DNA of 64,000 nt from Gonocerus acuteangulatus (taxonomy: Eukaryota; Arthropoda; Insecta; Hemiptera; Coreidae), in NCBI GenBank assembly GCA_946811695.1, contig OX328126.1, positions 8,830,361-8,894,360 of the forward strand, in the 5' to 3' direction. Positions 1 to 11,281 of the stretch are shown here, piece by piece; the stretch's first letter is position 1, and each line of letters starts with the position of its first letter. Under the pieces are notes generated by a model. The model searched no databases. It was not told the origin of the DNA and saw nothing but the letters and a program-made list of their open reading frames with translations. A program made the translations under genes and the position numbers.

Positions 1-50
1 CGGGCCCAGAGGGGCAGATACAGTAGAGGTATCGGATACTTGCCCAAACG
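1..50 (-). mobile_element. 3' tail of tRNA-derived SINE (family T2), truncated
   Basis: These bases match the 3' end of the T2 SINE copy at 49,565-49,635 (shared motif AGAGGGGCAGATAC, then a TAGAGGTATC block) in the same orientation, so the fragment lies on the minus strand. It abuts a plus-strand copy of the same family that begins near base 50, giving a head-to-tail-inverted junction at the window edge. The rest of this copy is outside the window or lost. Confidence 0.6.
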
Positions 51-370
51 CTGGCTCAATGGTAAAGCACTGGACTAATAAGCTGGTGGACCTGAGTTCA
101 AATACCGAGCATAGTACTAAAGATTTTTTATCTTCTAGCGTCTTCGTTCATGGGTTGGATTTGGCCTCCTTGACCGTCCCTAGGCCAGCCCAGCCTTTAA
201 TTAATTTATCAATGGGTACCTTGGTGCTAATGACCCTAGCATTCGAGGCAGCAAAGGGGAAAATCAGGCGGCCAGAGCATAGTACTGACCACACTATCTC
301 CCTAGTGTGCCGTATCGTCATGAATCAGATACCCTCAGGACTCTCGTGGCCGGTAACGAGACTGAGGAAT

Positions 371-372
<2 letters not shown>
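50..372 (+). mobile_element. tRNA-derived SINE, family T2
   Basis: The head (50-115) is tRNA-like: a decayed A box (TGGCTCAATGG) and a B box (GAGTTCAAATACC) in normal tRNA spacing. The body (116-372) matches the minus-strand copy at 49,560-49,912 over most of its length, including the motifs GGGGAAAATCAGGCGG and CACACTATCTCCCTAGTGTG. The latter is an 18-bp near-palindrome in the body. It is non-coding, and the open frame across it is fortuitous. An active tRNA gene is excluded because the acceptor stem does not pair and a long SINE body follows. Confidence 0.75.
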
Positions 373-795
<423 letters not shown>

Positions 796-1224
796 AATGT
801 CTGTTAACATTCCCACAACAAATGCTTGGACAGGCTCTTGAACCAGCAGATTTGGTACATCCACTAAGGACAAAAATTACAAAAATTCATCTGAAGACAA
901 AAATGGATTGTCAAAATATATTAAAACGGTAAATTAGGGAGAGGGTGTTATTTTGGTGCCTAATTAACAATTTGCCTGTAAATGACATTATTTCGTAATG
1001 TCATATCTATATGTCGTTAGACATGATGACCAAGCAATGGGGAACACGTGCCGTTTATATAATTAAAAAAACAACAACAAATCTGTCCAATAAAGTTAGG
1101 GTATAATTCATAAATAAATTATTTTTATTTTTAAATTTTAACGTTCACTCAGAAATGAAAAAGATTTTTGGAATGGCTTTTCTACAGGTTACTTACATTT
1201 CGTTGCAGGGATGCATTTTCATTT
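796..1224. other. AT-rich spacer, nothing recognised
   Basis: Unique-looking AT-rich sequence with no ORF above background and no repeat that I can match elsewhere in the window. Confidence 0.35.
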
Positions 1225-1322
1225 ATTAAAAGAAACGCAGTAACCCCTAATGGTATCGAACCCACTAGCATTAGGACGGACTTCACGGGCCTTAGCAATC
1301 ACTGCCACGAGGCCTCCATAAA
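1225..1322 (-). mobile_element. tRNA-derived SINE head, family T3 (partial)
   Basis: On the minus strand the sequence reads as a tRNA-like head: GGAGGCCTCGTGGCAGTGA around the A-box position and GTGGGTTCGATACC as the B box. It resembles the heads of the copies at 16,738 and 55,490, which share the 'CGTGGC..TGA..T..TAAGGC' start and a B box of GGTTCGAT type. Only the head is clear. The sequence beyond it is not obviously the T3 body, so this is a decayed or truncated copy. Confidence 0.5.
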
Positions 1323-1429
1323 ATAGTAAAATAACGAATTAACCAGTCGGGCCGTACGAAATATTCGCACTGTATCTTCCTGAAATCCCACTTAATTCAC
1401 GTTGATTGGGGGATTCAGTTGAAACATTT

Positions 1430-1700
1430 TCTGTATGTTTGAATTCAATCAACACTAATATGTTGAAATTTTGGTTACGTTTGGTGTAAAGGAAGGGTTA
1501 GAATAAAATATTTTTTTAACAGACAAGAAAAGTTTTGGTAACTTTGTATACTTTCGTTAGCACCTCGAAAACGGTTGACAATCTTGGGAAGCAGAAGGTT
1601 ACCATTCGAAAGACTACTAAATGCTCTACAAAAAAGGTTCTGAAGAAAGTTTTAATTAGGCGATGTCAATCGGAGAAATAAGTGCTTAAAACTTTAAAGT
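1430..1700 (-). repeat. Interspersed repeat G, copy 1
   Basis: The reverse complement of this block aligns by eye to 15,555-15,770 (shared motifs AAGCACTTATTTCTC, GACATCGCC, AACCAAAATTT). Family unknown. It is one of several unnamed dispersed repeats here and has no coding potential. Confidence 0.5.
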
Positions 1701-1781
1701 AATTGATTTCGTTTATTCGAACGGCTCTTTTTGTCTGTTTTAGTCTTTGTTATTTTTTAACTGCTTATAGTCGAATAATGT

Positions 1782-1960
1782 ATTTTTTTTTTTTTACGGC
1801 GCATCTACATCTAGGTCATTAGCGCCGACATCCAGGGTGCAGCGAGGAATTTTACCAGCGAACCGTGGGATGATAAAATTCCTGCCGGAGTTCGGGAATC
1901 GAACCCACCATCTCCCGCTTATGAATCCAAGGCGCTAGCCATTAGACCACGGGAGACCCC
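1782..1960 (-). mobile_element. tRNA-derived SINE, family T1, copy 1
   Basis: The minus strand reads a tRNA-like head (GGGTCTCCCGTGGTCTAATG, B box GGGTTCGATTCCC), a body of about 100 bp ending in GATGTAGATGCGCCGT, and an A tail (the T run at 1,782-1,795). Copies at 30,576 and 62,933 share the whole structure. The head has good A and B boxes for RNA polymerase III, which is how such elements are transcribed. It is not a functional tRNA gene because the body follows directly and the acceptor stem lacks a matching 3' strand. Confidence 0.85.
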
Positions 1961-2040
1961 TACACCGTATTGCTGATGTAACTTTTCTTAACCGATATTT
2001 AGCGGTTAAGAAAAGCTTCAATATAATGGCTCATTTAAGA

Positions 2041-2640
2041 AATAAGTAAATTGATGAAGTATTAAAGAAGTAATGGCGTCCCGAAAAAAAAGCCGTTGGG
2101 AAAAAAATAACAATTTTTACTATACATTTTACAAATACCACTGACTAACTGACTAACTGACCTATCATCGGCCAGGCCAAACCACTTGACAGAAACATTT
2201 TCCATGGGCACTCCCTATAGACCGTAGACACTCGCTAAGAGAGGATTTTTTGATATTCGAATTTTTAAGTATTTTTAGAGTAGGTTAGAATTTTTATTTG
2301 GTTTGAGAGCATGCAAGCCTAGGCAGCAGACGTTGCTAGGACGATAACAGGTCAGCTGTCACCGTACTGTATTTATTTCATAGTATTATTTTTATTTGAG
2401 CTTCATTTCTACTATGATGGCAGACCTTGAATTACTAGAAATAAACTGTGATTTTGTCCCTCATAGAGTTTACGCTATACCTGGTGATGGTCCATCCGAG
2501 GTAATAATATCCCGAACCCTTGCACAGCCTCCTCACCCATCAGCATCCCCAGTCAGAACACTTCTTGGTAATGCTCGCAAATATAATGGGTGATTCCAAA
2601 TGACATCTTCGAAACTTAAATTTTTGAATTTTTACGTACA
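2041..2640. other. Spacer with a fragment of dispersed repeat H
   Basis: Around 2,160-2,225 a block (CCAAACCACTTGACAGAAAC) recurs in reverse at 36,290-36,330, so part of this stretch is repetitive. A 65-codon open frame at 2,396-2,593 has no recognisable motif and I do not call it a gene. Confidence 0.35.
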
Positions 2641-2845
2641 TTTATTATTGACAAATTTATTTTAACCTGTACTGGTTAAACTGCTGTAACTGGTAACCTA
2701 TAGATAACGGGTTATATCTCGGTTATCTGTTTGTTGAGGCTGTTCTGGAGCGCGCCATTATCAAGAAACATTATACTTTAATTACTTATCAACTGATGAA
2801 TAACATACAGCATGACGGGAACCGTGTTATTATAAACTACACGAA
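2640..2845 (-). repeat. Interspersed repeat B, copy 1
   Basis: The reverse complement matches 19,780-19,990 and 30,290-30,400 (shared motifs TAATCAAAGTATAATGTTTC and GATAACGGGTTAT). Three copies in 30 kb indicate a dispersed family. No protein is encoded in any copy, so it is probably non-autonomous. Confidence 0.6.
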
Positions 2846-2999
2846 ATCATACACATAGAAGCGTTGAACTGTCGAGACGAAGCACTGGTATTCAGCTAAT
2901 AAAAAAAAAGAAAAAGAAAAAAAAAACCGCAGACATCTAACATTGGGAAACAAAGAACTATCATTTGAAATGTTGATAAACAATTTCTAAACTCCATAA

Positions 3000-3340
3000 A
3001 TTTGTTGGAATTCTATCTATAACGGCGAGTTGGATTGACAAGAGTTTTGATACATTTTGCAGCGAGCGGAAACGCATAGAACGTCTGCCCAAAAGTCGTC
3101 TTACACATTCTTCTTATTATGCATGCTTATTAATAAGCTGTTTACACCAACTTTTATAACCTCCATAACAGTGAACTTTAGTACTTAATAACTTCTTTCC
3201 TAGTTGAGAGCAATTTTTTTTTAACGGTTTCGTGATTAGTGCAGCGAAATACGTTATACTGCAAAATTTGAAAAAAATTAGTGCTGAGGACGCTCTTCTT
3301 TAGTTTTACCGTATTTTATTATCTTTATAATGCTCCACTA
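3000..3340 (+). mobile_element. Foldback element family C, half copy
   Basis: It matches the right half of the foldback element at 30,890-31,590. Shared landmarks are GAGCGGAAACGCATAG (near 3,065), CAGTGAACTTTAGT (near 3,170) and TAATAACTTCTTTCCTAGTT. The mirror-image left half is missing, so this is a truncated copy. Non-coding. Confidence 0.55.
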
Positions 3341-3614
3341 CCTGGGCGTTTAGAATGGTGTCAAGTAACTTGATATTTTCGCGATATTGTTTTACGGTAT
3401 GTTATTAGATTGTTGATGTTGTTGTTGTTTTGCCTAAATGAAGTAAACATTTACTATAACTCGTTGGAGAACTGACATTATCCCTGATGATATTAACTTC
3501 CGAGGGTGGGGAGTATTCATCAAGCCGAGATGTCAGGAGGAAAGAAAGGTTAGAAAAATGCGGATCCCTCTCTGCGGTCATTATAGGCCTGCGGGAGGAA
3601 GGAAGTAGGGGGGA

Positions 3615-3618
<4 letters not shown>

Positions 3619-3694
<76 letters not shown>

Positions 3695-3696
3695 AT

Positions 3697-3738
<42 letters not shown>
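3619..3738. repeat. (GA)n microsatellite
   Basis: About 120 bases of near-pure GA, interrupted by a few imperfect units (GGAG, ATAAAG). It faces a (CT)n tract 120 bp downstream. Confidence 0.97.
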
Positions 3739-3742
<4 letters not shown>

Positions 3743-3856
3743 TGGGATAAAGGGAGTTCCGGAGAGCCCAAAGAGGTATTGTATTTTCTGAAGAGAGGTA
3801 CTGGCAGAAAAGGCTGCTATCAACAAGTGTGCTACATTAGACAGTGCTGCCCCCTA

Positions 3857-3946
<90 letters not shown>

Positions 3947-3956
3947 TCTCTCACTC
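3857..3956. repeat. (CT)n microsatellite
   Basis: About 100 bases of CT with two interruptions (CACT, CCCT). It is complementary to the GA tract at 3,619-3,738. The ORFs crossing both tracts are low-complexity and not genes. Confidence 0.97.
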
Positions 3957-4640
3957 CATCACTGACAAACACTCCTGCCGTGTCCCTGTCGCCCACACTG
4001 CGGTCCCTCCTCGCTAAAACTACTCGCCGGTCCCCATTCTCTTCGACCATACTCCAGGAAGACAATAGGATTCCTATGGTTCCATTGTTACCTCAGATTC
4101 AAACTTTCATAAATCATCCCCCCCTCTAGAGTCCTCTTAATCCCTCCAGTGGATTCTCCGCCAAAAAATAAATGAGCAAAAAATTATTCTGTTGTCTTCC
4201 TGGTCGCATAATATTTCCCCAGGGCGATTTGGCAAATACAGCGTTTTTAAGCCATTATTTGCCCAGACCTAGACATATTTTGCTAAGAAATAATAATCTT
4301 TTAGAGTGGGATTAATGGTTTGTTTTATTAGAAAGGTTTATGAGGTAAAACCTAATAAGAAGTCAAGGGATAGATGTTCGGGGGAACATGGCTTAATGAA
4401 AAATCTACCTGTGAAGTGCTGCACTCTGGCCGTTTGTCCGGGAAATATCCGCCCGCGGTAATACGAAAACTAGCAAGAAAATATATGTACAGAACTTAGA
4501 GTGGACTATATCATATAGTGTGGAGTATCTCAGGCAATCGTATTTAAAATCTGTAACATCATGGAGGAGTAAAGTCATGCCAACATCAACAGCCCACCAA
4601 GATTTTGGTCAAACACAAAAGGACAAAACCCACTCAAAGG
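3957..4640. other. Spacer, nothing recognised
   Basis: Mixed-composition sequence with no repeat partner that I could find in the window and no convincing coding frame. Confidence 0.35.
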
Positions 4641-4806
4641 ACAGAGTGCTTAATCTTGCAAAACACCATGTAGCAGCGTGAATAAAGCACTTCATTTAAT
4701 ATTAAAAATAAAAACTAGGTATTTAGGTTTTTTTTTTTATTTACATTTTAACCCCCTTAAAAGTGTCTGCCTTATTTACTATTCATTGTAAAATTGTCTT
4801 AATTTG

Positions 4807-4859
<53 letters not shown>

Positions 4860-5060
4860 TTAATGATAGTAGGCTTCTGAATAAAATACTATTTTTGGGC
4901 AGTTTTGTTTTGGCACCTTTCCCCAATCCGCAGTATCTGGTGATCCAGTCAACTCATATTTACCTTCTTATCTACCCAAAAGGTACATTATAGCAAAATT
5001 TCAAGGTGCATAAAACACTTCTTGAAACGTGCGGTTAATAGGTCTTGGACTACTAAGCCG
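4640..5060 (+). repeat. Foldback family D, single arm
   Basis: Closely matches the plus arm of the inverted repeat at 56,520-56,880. Shared blocks include GCAGCGTGAATAAAGCACTT, ACCCCCTTAAAAGTG, ACCTTCTTATCTACCCA and CAAGGTGCATAAAACACTTC. A poly-T of 48 bases (4,809-4,856) has expanded at a spot where the other copy has only TTTTTTT. Non-coding. Only one arm is present, so it cannot form the full hairpin. Confidence 0.7.
4809..4856. repeat. Poly-T tract
   Basis: 48 uninterrupted T residues inside repeat D, likely a homopolymer expansion. Confidence 0.95.
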
Positions 5061-5097
5061 ATCCTATATTCAGGATTTACAAAGTAAGGTTCGCAAA

Positions 5098-5840
5098 CGC
5101 ATTCATTTATCGTTACTAAGGCAACACATTCACTTCTCGTTACTAAGGCAACACATTCACTTCCCGTACTAAGGCAACACATTCACTTCTCGTTACTTAG
5201 GCAACACATTCACTTCTCGTTACTTAGGCAACACATTCACTTCTCGTTAATAAGGCAACACATTCACTTCTTGTTACTAAGGCAACACATTCACTTCTCG
5301 TTACTAAGGCAACACATTCACTTCTCGTTTCTAAGGCAACACATTCACTTCTCGTTACTAAGGCAACACATTCACTTCTCGTTAATAAGGCAACACACTC
5401 ACTTCTCGTTACTAATGCAACACATTAACTTCTCTTTACTAAGGCAACACATTCATTTCTCGTTAATAATGCAACACATTAACTTCTCGTTACAAAGGAA
5501 ACACATTCACTACTCGTAACTAAGGAAACATATTCACTTCTCGTTACTAAGGAAACACATTCACTTTTCGTAGCTAAGCAAACGCATTTTATTCTCGTTA
5601 ATAAGGCAACACATTTACTTCTCGTTACTCGGGCAGCACATTCACTTTTCGTAGCTAAGCAAACGCATTTTATTCTCGTTAATAAGGCAACACATTTACT
5701 TCTCGTTACTCGGGCAGCACATTCACTTCTCATTGCTAAGGCGAAAAATTTTATTCTCGTTACAAAGGCAACACATTCACTTCTCGTTACTAAGGCAACA
5801 CATTCACTTCTCGTTACTAAGGAAACACATTTTATTCCCG
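5098..5840. repeat. 27-bp minisatellite, about 27 copies
   Basis: Tandem units of 27 bp built on ACTAAGGCAACACATTCACT with scattered substitutions and a few 26-bp units. Divergence rises toward the right half (5,500-5,760), where a two-unit block (AGCTAAGCAAACGC) is itself duplicated. Because 27 is a multiple of three, open frames run on both strands. Their repeat peptides have no known match and I treat them as artefacts. Confidence 0.95.
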
Positions 5841-6474
5841 GCAAGTCCTAACTTACAACCTAATCCGGATTAACGAAACGAGCCGAAGATCCGATCTGAC
5901 AGGATATCGACCATCCGAAATTAAGTAAGTTGTAAGGGTTTTGGGGAGTATCTTATCCCCTAGCTATCCCCTAAATATATAAGGGAGCTGACGGGGTTAA
6001 TAATATAGTTTGTTAGTAGTAGACGATGGTCGGGGGGACGGGGGGGGGGGGGGGGGGGTTAACCAACTTCATCTTGGAGCATCAACCATCCCTGCGCTCT
6101 AACGGCATTACTTAGAACCTCCGTCAACTTCAGCCTAATCAAAATTAGAGCAATCGAAAATTCATCCAATATTCGGCGCGAGTCAATCCCGGCATTATCC
6201 TATTAGGCGCAGAGTCCCAATTACCTGAAATTACATTTGTTCAAGTTAACCTAATTCCTATAGTCCCTTATATAAATGTATTTAGCCATAACTAAAAAAT
6301 AATTCAGCTATCTAGAAGGGAAACATCAATAAACAGTTCTTGCTAGACTTCGGATTGGACATAATGTTCAATATAGAAATATTTAACAGCATGATATATA
6401 AAAAAGTACTTCAAAGAATAAACGAGAAAAACTATAATAATTTTTAAAACAAAAACCACAAAAAATAATAAATA
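5841..6474. other. Spacer with a poly-G run
   Basis: Contains a run of 19 G residues at 6,040-6,058 that could stall polymerases or form a G-quadruplex. Otherwise no recognised feature. Confidence 0.5.
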
Positions 6475-6640
6475 AATTATTATGTATTCATCTGCAGCAG
6501 TCAACTTCCTGTAACTAATTATTATGTATTCATCTGCAGCAGTCAACTTCCTGTAACTAATTATTATGTATTCATCTGCAGCAGTCAACTTCCTGTAACT
6601 AATTATTATGTATTCATCTGCAGCAGTCAACTTCCTTTAT
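6475..6640. repeat. 42-bp tandem repeat, four copies
   Basis: Four nearly identical 42-bp units (core ATGTATTCATCTGCAGCAG). The units are almost invariant, which implies recent amplification. The 95-codon minus-strand frame over it is an artefact of the period. Confidence 0.95.
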
Positions 6641-6656
6641 TCACATGGAACCCACA

Positions 6657-7045
6657 CACACGACTGAAAAGACAAGAGTTAAACAGGAGATATGGACTCT
6701 TACGACGACTAATTGGCCCTATTTCAAAGCTTACGACACAAAACAAACTCACTATATACAAAACTATAATCAGACCTATCTGGATTTACGGACTCGAATT
6801 ATGGGGAACAGCAAAACACTCAAACATACAACGAATACAAGCATTCCAATCCAAAGTCCTTCGTAGAATAGTCTACGCTCCCTTTTATGTCTCCTACAAA
6901 ACCCTACACAACGACTTAAATATCCCCTTCGTAAAAGACCTCGCAACATCCAGATTCCTAACGTTTCCACTCGGACCCACCCTAAAGACCTCGCCAGGAG
7001 GCTTAAGAGACTTTGGCCCCGTGACCAGCTACATAACAGCATAAT
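6657..7045 (+). pseudogene. Jockey-type LINE ORF2, C-terminal fragment
   Basis: Read in the frame of 6,748, this encodes the region just after the reverse transcriptase domain of Jockey-clade non-LTR retrotransposons. Diagnostic strings are LIGPISKLTTQNKLTIYK, then a W-Y-G-x-E-L-W-G block, then APFYVSYKTLHNDLNIPF. The reading frame shifts near 6,960-6,985, after which the family's usual ending (RRLKRLWPRDQL) appears in another frame. The 5' part (catalytic RT and endonuclease) is absent, as expected for 5'-truncated LINE copies. The stop is followed by an A-rich 3' region with a hairpin (AAGAGCTT...AAGCTCTT at 7,040-7,090). Related ends lie at 32,825, 36,720 and 53,455. Dead element; the class is a confident call, the exact clade less so. 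Confidence 0.85.
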
Positions 7046-8130
7046 TGTTTATTTATTTTAAGAGCTTCGCAACGAAGGTGATAAGCTCTTAACAAAAAAC
7101 AAAATAAATGTAAATGATCACAGTTATCGGTGACAAAATTAGCAAAATGAAACACAAGAAAAATTGTATAAAACATTAACTTAACTTAGGCCAGCACAAT
7201 TAATTATTGTACTTATAATTGTACAGATTTTAAATAAACATGAAACAATAAAAAAATAAAAAAAAAACTCTGCAATTTGATTAATAGTTATTTAAAAGGA
7301 CAAAATATCCATTTTTTTATATAGCGGTGAATTACAAATCAATGCATAAAGATATTGAATTTCCAAACAACACTTGGCTTTACGTTCCCCTTGCACGACA
7401 TGCTAAAATGGCGCAGTAAAGGAGAGTCGTTTAAACTCTTATTATACTATTCAGAGACAGGAGTCCATTTCAATATTCCGTGTTGGAGTTACTTCTGCTG
7501 GTGTTCTATCCAATCTTCCACACGCCAACCTAACGGGACAGGCCAATCTGAACCTAGGATCCACAAATACAGGTATGGATATGTGACAAGATTTAGGCAA
7601 GGTTTGGTAGAGAATTTTTATGAAAATCGTTCATAATACAATCATTATTATATTTTCATAAGTTACCTTGTAACTATTTTAGCATAAATATGCTTTAGCG
7701 GTGGCTAAACTGGAAAAAACGTTACAAAAAATAATCACAAAAAAGTTTCCGGTGGCGTTCGCGCTGGCGCGGTGGCCATGTACGAAAAAGAAGACTTTAT
7801 GTTATACAGTACATTACATAGGTTTGATGGGTGGACCTAAAGCATATGTATTCATTTACGGAGAATGGTTAATAAAACAAAATGAATAAAAAACAATATA
7901 AAATTTATACAAAAAAAAAAAAAAAAGATAAAATAAAGAAATAGATAAAAATAAAATATACAAGAAAAATTACACAATTAATTAATAAAAATTGAGAAAA
8001 TTATGATAATAATAAGTAAAATAATTTTTTATTGCAATATAAAAATCATTATTATGTCTGTATCTGTATTCGTAGAGATTTAATAAGTGGACTTTATAAA
8101 AGCATATTTATGTTCCTGAATTTGAGCAGA
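7046..8130. other. LINE 3' region, then AT-rich spacer
   Basis: The first 200 bases are the A-rich 3' tail region of the LINE. Short frames at 7,355-7,636 and 7,701-7,889 show no motif that I recognise. Confidence 0.4.
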
Positions 8131-8760
8131 AGGCTCTAAACGATTTTTTTTTCACCCTTTTTTTAAGGGCTCAAATGCTTCCATAACTAATCAAAAATAT
8201 TATCCAAGAGCATTTGTGTGGCAAAACAGTTTTTAAATGTGCCGAAAATTCGATTTTTCAACTTAAGTCCCGAAACATTTCAAAATTAAAAAAAGAATCT
8301 TTTTTTAGTCTTTATCGCATGAAAGTTTTTAAAAAAATTAACATTTCAGTACATTAAGCTTCAAAGTAGTTTTTCTCAAAACTATGTTTTTCAAATCGGG
8401 CGATAGGCTAGCGCCTTCAATTTTCACCCAATTAACTTGAAATTTTATCTGCAGCTTCCCAGTGATATTAACGAGTGAAATACGTAAAATGGTATAGATT
8501 CATTGAGTTATAACGATTTAATGACTCATTTTCGTTGGATTTTTTAATATAAAATAAAGAATAGTTTACCATTTTTGAAAAAAGTCCTACATAGTTACCT
8601 TCTTCTTTCAAAATATTTTTTTGGTTTTGGATCATAAAATTTGCCACCTGCAGTCTATCGCCCGTGAAAAAAAGAGGTTTTTCGCCCTTCAGACACAGCG
8701 CCGCCATTTTGTTTTCGAATAAATAAAGCTTATTTATTTTGGATACTTTAACATTCCATA
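8130..8760 (+). repeat. Interspersed repeat A, copy 1
   Basis: Homologous by eye to 38,480-38,765 (CTATCGCCCGT, AGTGCCGCCAT-type block) and, in reverse, to 60,560-60,905 (TCAATTTT.CCC..TTAACTTGAAATTTT, TTTTTCAAATC). No ORF is conserved among copies. Family unknown; perhaps the flank of a DNA transposon. Confidence 0.6.
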
Positions 8761-9987
8761 TAAAACTTATGACATAAAGAATTGAAAATATTGATTTATT
8801 TGGTATTCATAAATTAGTGAAAATTACAATTATTTTGATTGCAGAAGGTAGTGTTACCCCTTAAGAGAATAAAATTCAATTTTGCTTGCGCTAATTTGGG
8901 AAAGAGACTTTCTCTTTTGTTCAGTCATTTGCAAAGCCTTAATAAAACTTTATATTAAGCACTATAAAAACTGATTATGTCTCGTTTATGATAAATCAAG
9001 CCAGAAAGTGTTTTATGTTTTCAATATTTAGTCAAACCTAAGGCTGAAAACAATTTAAACCATAGCCTGTTCAAATAGATGGCGTATTCGGAGGGAAAAG
9101 GGCGTGGCCTATATTGGTGGGAAAAATTCTCTCTGTTATAACCTTATTACTGGGAGGTTATCACTCGTTTGTTTACTACGCTTAAAATTCCGTTATTTTT
9201 TAATTTGAAGAATCATTTACTGTACGCCTCTTTAATTAGATTTGAATGTTGTATTGAAAGTTGCTTTATAGTTAAACAAAAATTACGGCCGCTCGGAGCA
9301 CAGTAACAAATTGGTCTAGACCAGTGAGTTTTATATAAACGCTCACGTCTAACGAGATTGTGCAGTTTAACGAAATCATCCAATCTTTTTTAAGGATTAT
9401 TTTGTACAGATGGTTCCATTGAACCAAACTACGATCAAGAGGCATCATATACGCTGGCAAAAACGCAAAACAATAAGAATAATAATAGTATTAATATTAA
9501 TAATAATGGAGTACGTACTTAAAAAAACAAACACAAAAATGAGGTTATTTTATTGAGTGGGATGCCCATTTTACAGAGCTGGTGCTTACTGAGATTAAAC
9601 AATTCTATATAGTGTTAAACACAGGTCAAAAACAAAAAAAAAAAACACTATTCCAGCAAAGAGACAAGATTTGATGAGGACTTACCATAAAATCTGCGAG
9701 AAATTAAACTTTTTTTAATGGCAAGACACGTAAATAAACAACCAGAAATATAGCGGGAAACTGTTTCTTCCAACAATCACAAAAATAACAGATTATTTCA
9801 GTAAAATGTAGACGCAGATTCTCCAACGTTTTTTTCCTGAAAACTGAACTGAACGAGTCGTACCTAGAAGGGGTGAGAACACACCATATCGAGAGGGGTG
9901 AGAACAAAGAACAGCTAAGCAACGAGACGGAACGCACCCCTAAAGCACACCAGCTAACCCGGCGTGAACACTTGTATGCTGTTGTAA
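8760..9987. other. Spacer, nothing recognised
   Basis: AT-rich sequence without a matched repeat or convincing gene. Several short frames are near random expectation. Confidence 0.35.
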
Positions 9988-10417
9988 GGGTGCGTTTACA
10001 CTTGATATTTCTCGCAGGAAATATATGTCACGATATATGTCACGATATAAGTGTCGGATAGATATTCTCTTGCATACGGACAGAAATAGCTAGACATTTA
10101 TGTCATGGATATGTATAGGACGGTTCTCGCTTTGCAATAAATGTCCGGCCTGTTTACACTCAGACATATATGTCCTGTCTAGTCCATTCTGCTGGGTATA
10201 GAAGTTTCGGCAATATAGCTAGAAACCAAGATATTTCTGTCTGACATTTATTTCTCTCTTTATAATCCGCGTATTCACCTGACGGTATAGAAGTGTCGAC
10301 ACTTATTGCTCAGGATAGATATATATATCTCAGACATAAATTGCTCATGGTTTACACTAGTCGCAATTTCTGTCTGATATAAATTTCCTGCAATAACTAG
10401 CAAGTGTAAACCCACCC
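9988..10417. mobile_element. Candidate PIF/Harbinger MITE with 17-bp inverted ends
   Basis: The ends are inverted: GGGTGCGTTTACACTTG on the left and, on the opposite strand at the right end, GGGTGGGTTTACACTTG (one mismatch). The trinucleotide GTA lies at or next to both ends (9,984-9,986 and 10,418-10,420), compatible with the 3-bp duplication of PIF/Harbinger elements, though the left one sits one base out. The interior shares blocks with the sequence just upstream of the Harbinger-like transposase fragment at 10,546, which supports the assignment. No coding capacity. Confidence 0.55.
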
Positions 10418-10424
10418 GTACATA

Positions 10425-10545
10425 CGGAGAGAAATAGCTAGACATTTATGTCATGGATATCTTTAGGATAGTTCTCGCTTTGCAATAAATGTCCGGCCTG
10501 TTTACACTCATACATATATATCCTGTCTAGCCCATCCTGCTTGCA
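10425..10545 (+). repeat. Direct repeat of MITE interior, Harbinger 5' flank
   Basis: Nearly the same as 10,066-10,190 (shared GAAATAGCTAGACATTTATG and TTTGCAATAAATGTCCGGCC). It leads directly into the transposase-like frame, so it is probably the 5' untranslated part of the autonomous element from which the MITE derives. Confidence 0.6.
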
Positions 10546-10862
10546 ATGAAGAACGCATCGAAACGCAAAATAGCGGCATGTTTAGTTATTATACAAATGT
10601 TGGGGGGGGGGGGGGAATGTTCTGTATGGGTTCGAGATTGGATTTTAAGAAGGGAAAAATTAGGTTTCTTCAGTCAATTAATGTCTGAGCTCTGTATCGA
10701 GGATCCAGCGCATTTTTCGATTTTTTTAAGAATGAAACCATCAGATTTCGAAAAGCTTGCTTGTAAAATAGGTCCTCTTAGAGCAAGACACAAAATTTAG
10801 AGACGCTATTAGTGTTACAGAACGACTAGTTATAACATTACGATATTTAACATCAGGTAAAT
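10546..10862 (+). pseudogene. PIF/Harbinger transposase (HARBI1-like), N-terminal fragment
   Basis: The frame opens with ATG at 10,546. It contains WVRDWILRREKLGFF, a short LCIEDPAHF segment and FLRMKPSDFEKL, the N-terminal region typical of PIF/Harbinger nuclease proteins of the HARBI1 type (W-x-x-x-x-L-R-R..., F-L-R-M). A one-base frameshift near 10,795 breaks the frame. The continuation ISVTERLVITLRYLTSG, which matches the family, is in the next frame up to about 10,862. The DDE catalytic domain is missing. A poly-G of 14 at 10,602-10,615 lies inside the coding part and adds a glycine stretch, probably a slippage change. The protein would normally cut and paste the element. This copy is dead. 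Confidence 0.75.
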
Positions 10863-10999
10863 AGGTATTTACTTAATGAAATACTATTTCACTTTATGAA
10901 ATTTTATTAATTAGAACTATAATATTTTTAAACTGTACTATCCCCCATAATGAAAGAGAAAAGTAGACGAACTGTTAAAACTCGATAAAGGTCGGACCT

Positions 11000-11160
11000 G
11001 TTGCAACTAGTAAATAATCAGTGTTTACATCTGTTGGTATAGAAGTGTCGACAATACAGCTAGTAGCCAAGATATTTATCTCTGACATTAAATTCTTCTC
11101 TTTATAATCAGTGTTTACACCTGATGGTATAGAAGTGTCGACACTTATATTAATTAAGGT
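11000..11160 (+). repeat. Harbinger-family 3' remnant
   Basis: Two GTATAGAAGTGTCGACA blocks with flanking CAGTGTTTACA sequence repeat the motif found at 10,190-10,310 inside the MITE. This is the decayed right part of the same element family. Confidence 0.55.
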
Positions 11161-11222
11161 AATTAAATTTTACAATTTTTGTGAAATTCGGCTCAAATCT
11201 CTCTCTGTCTTTCTCTCTCTAA

Positions 11223-11227
<5 letters not shown>

Positions 11228-11278
<51 letters not shown>
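11228..11278. repeat. (TA)n microsatellite
   Basis: About 51 bases of TA at the left edge of Helitron-like copy A. Confidence 0.95.

Positions 11279-11281
<3 letters not shown>

Noticed and set aside
1900..1960. tRNA gene on the minus strand
   Set aside because: A and B boxes are good, but the sequence is the head of a SINE repeated at 30,576 and 62,933 with a conserved body and A tail.
2396..2593. 65-codon ORF as a small gene
   Set aside because: No motif, no supporting context, length near random expectation in this composition.
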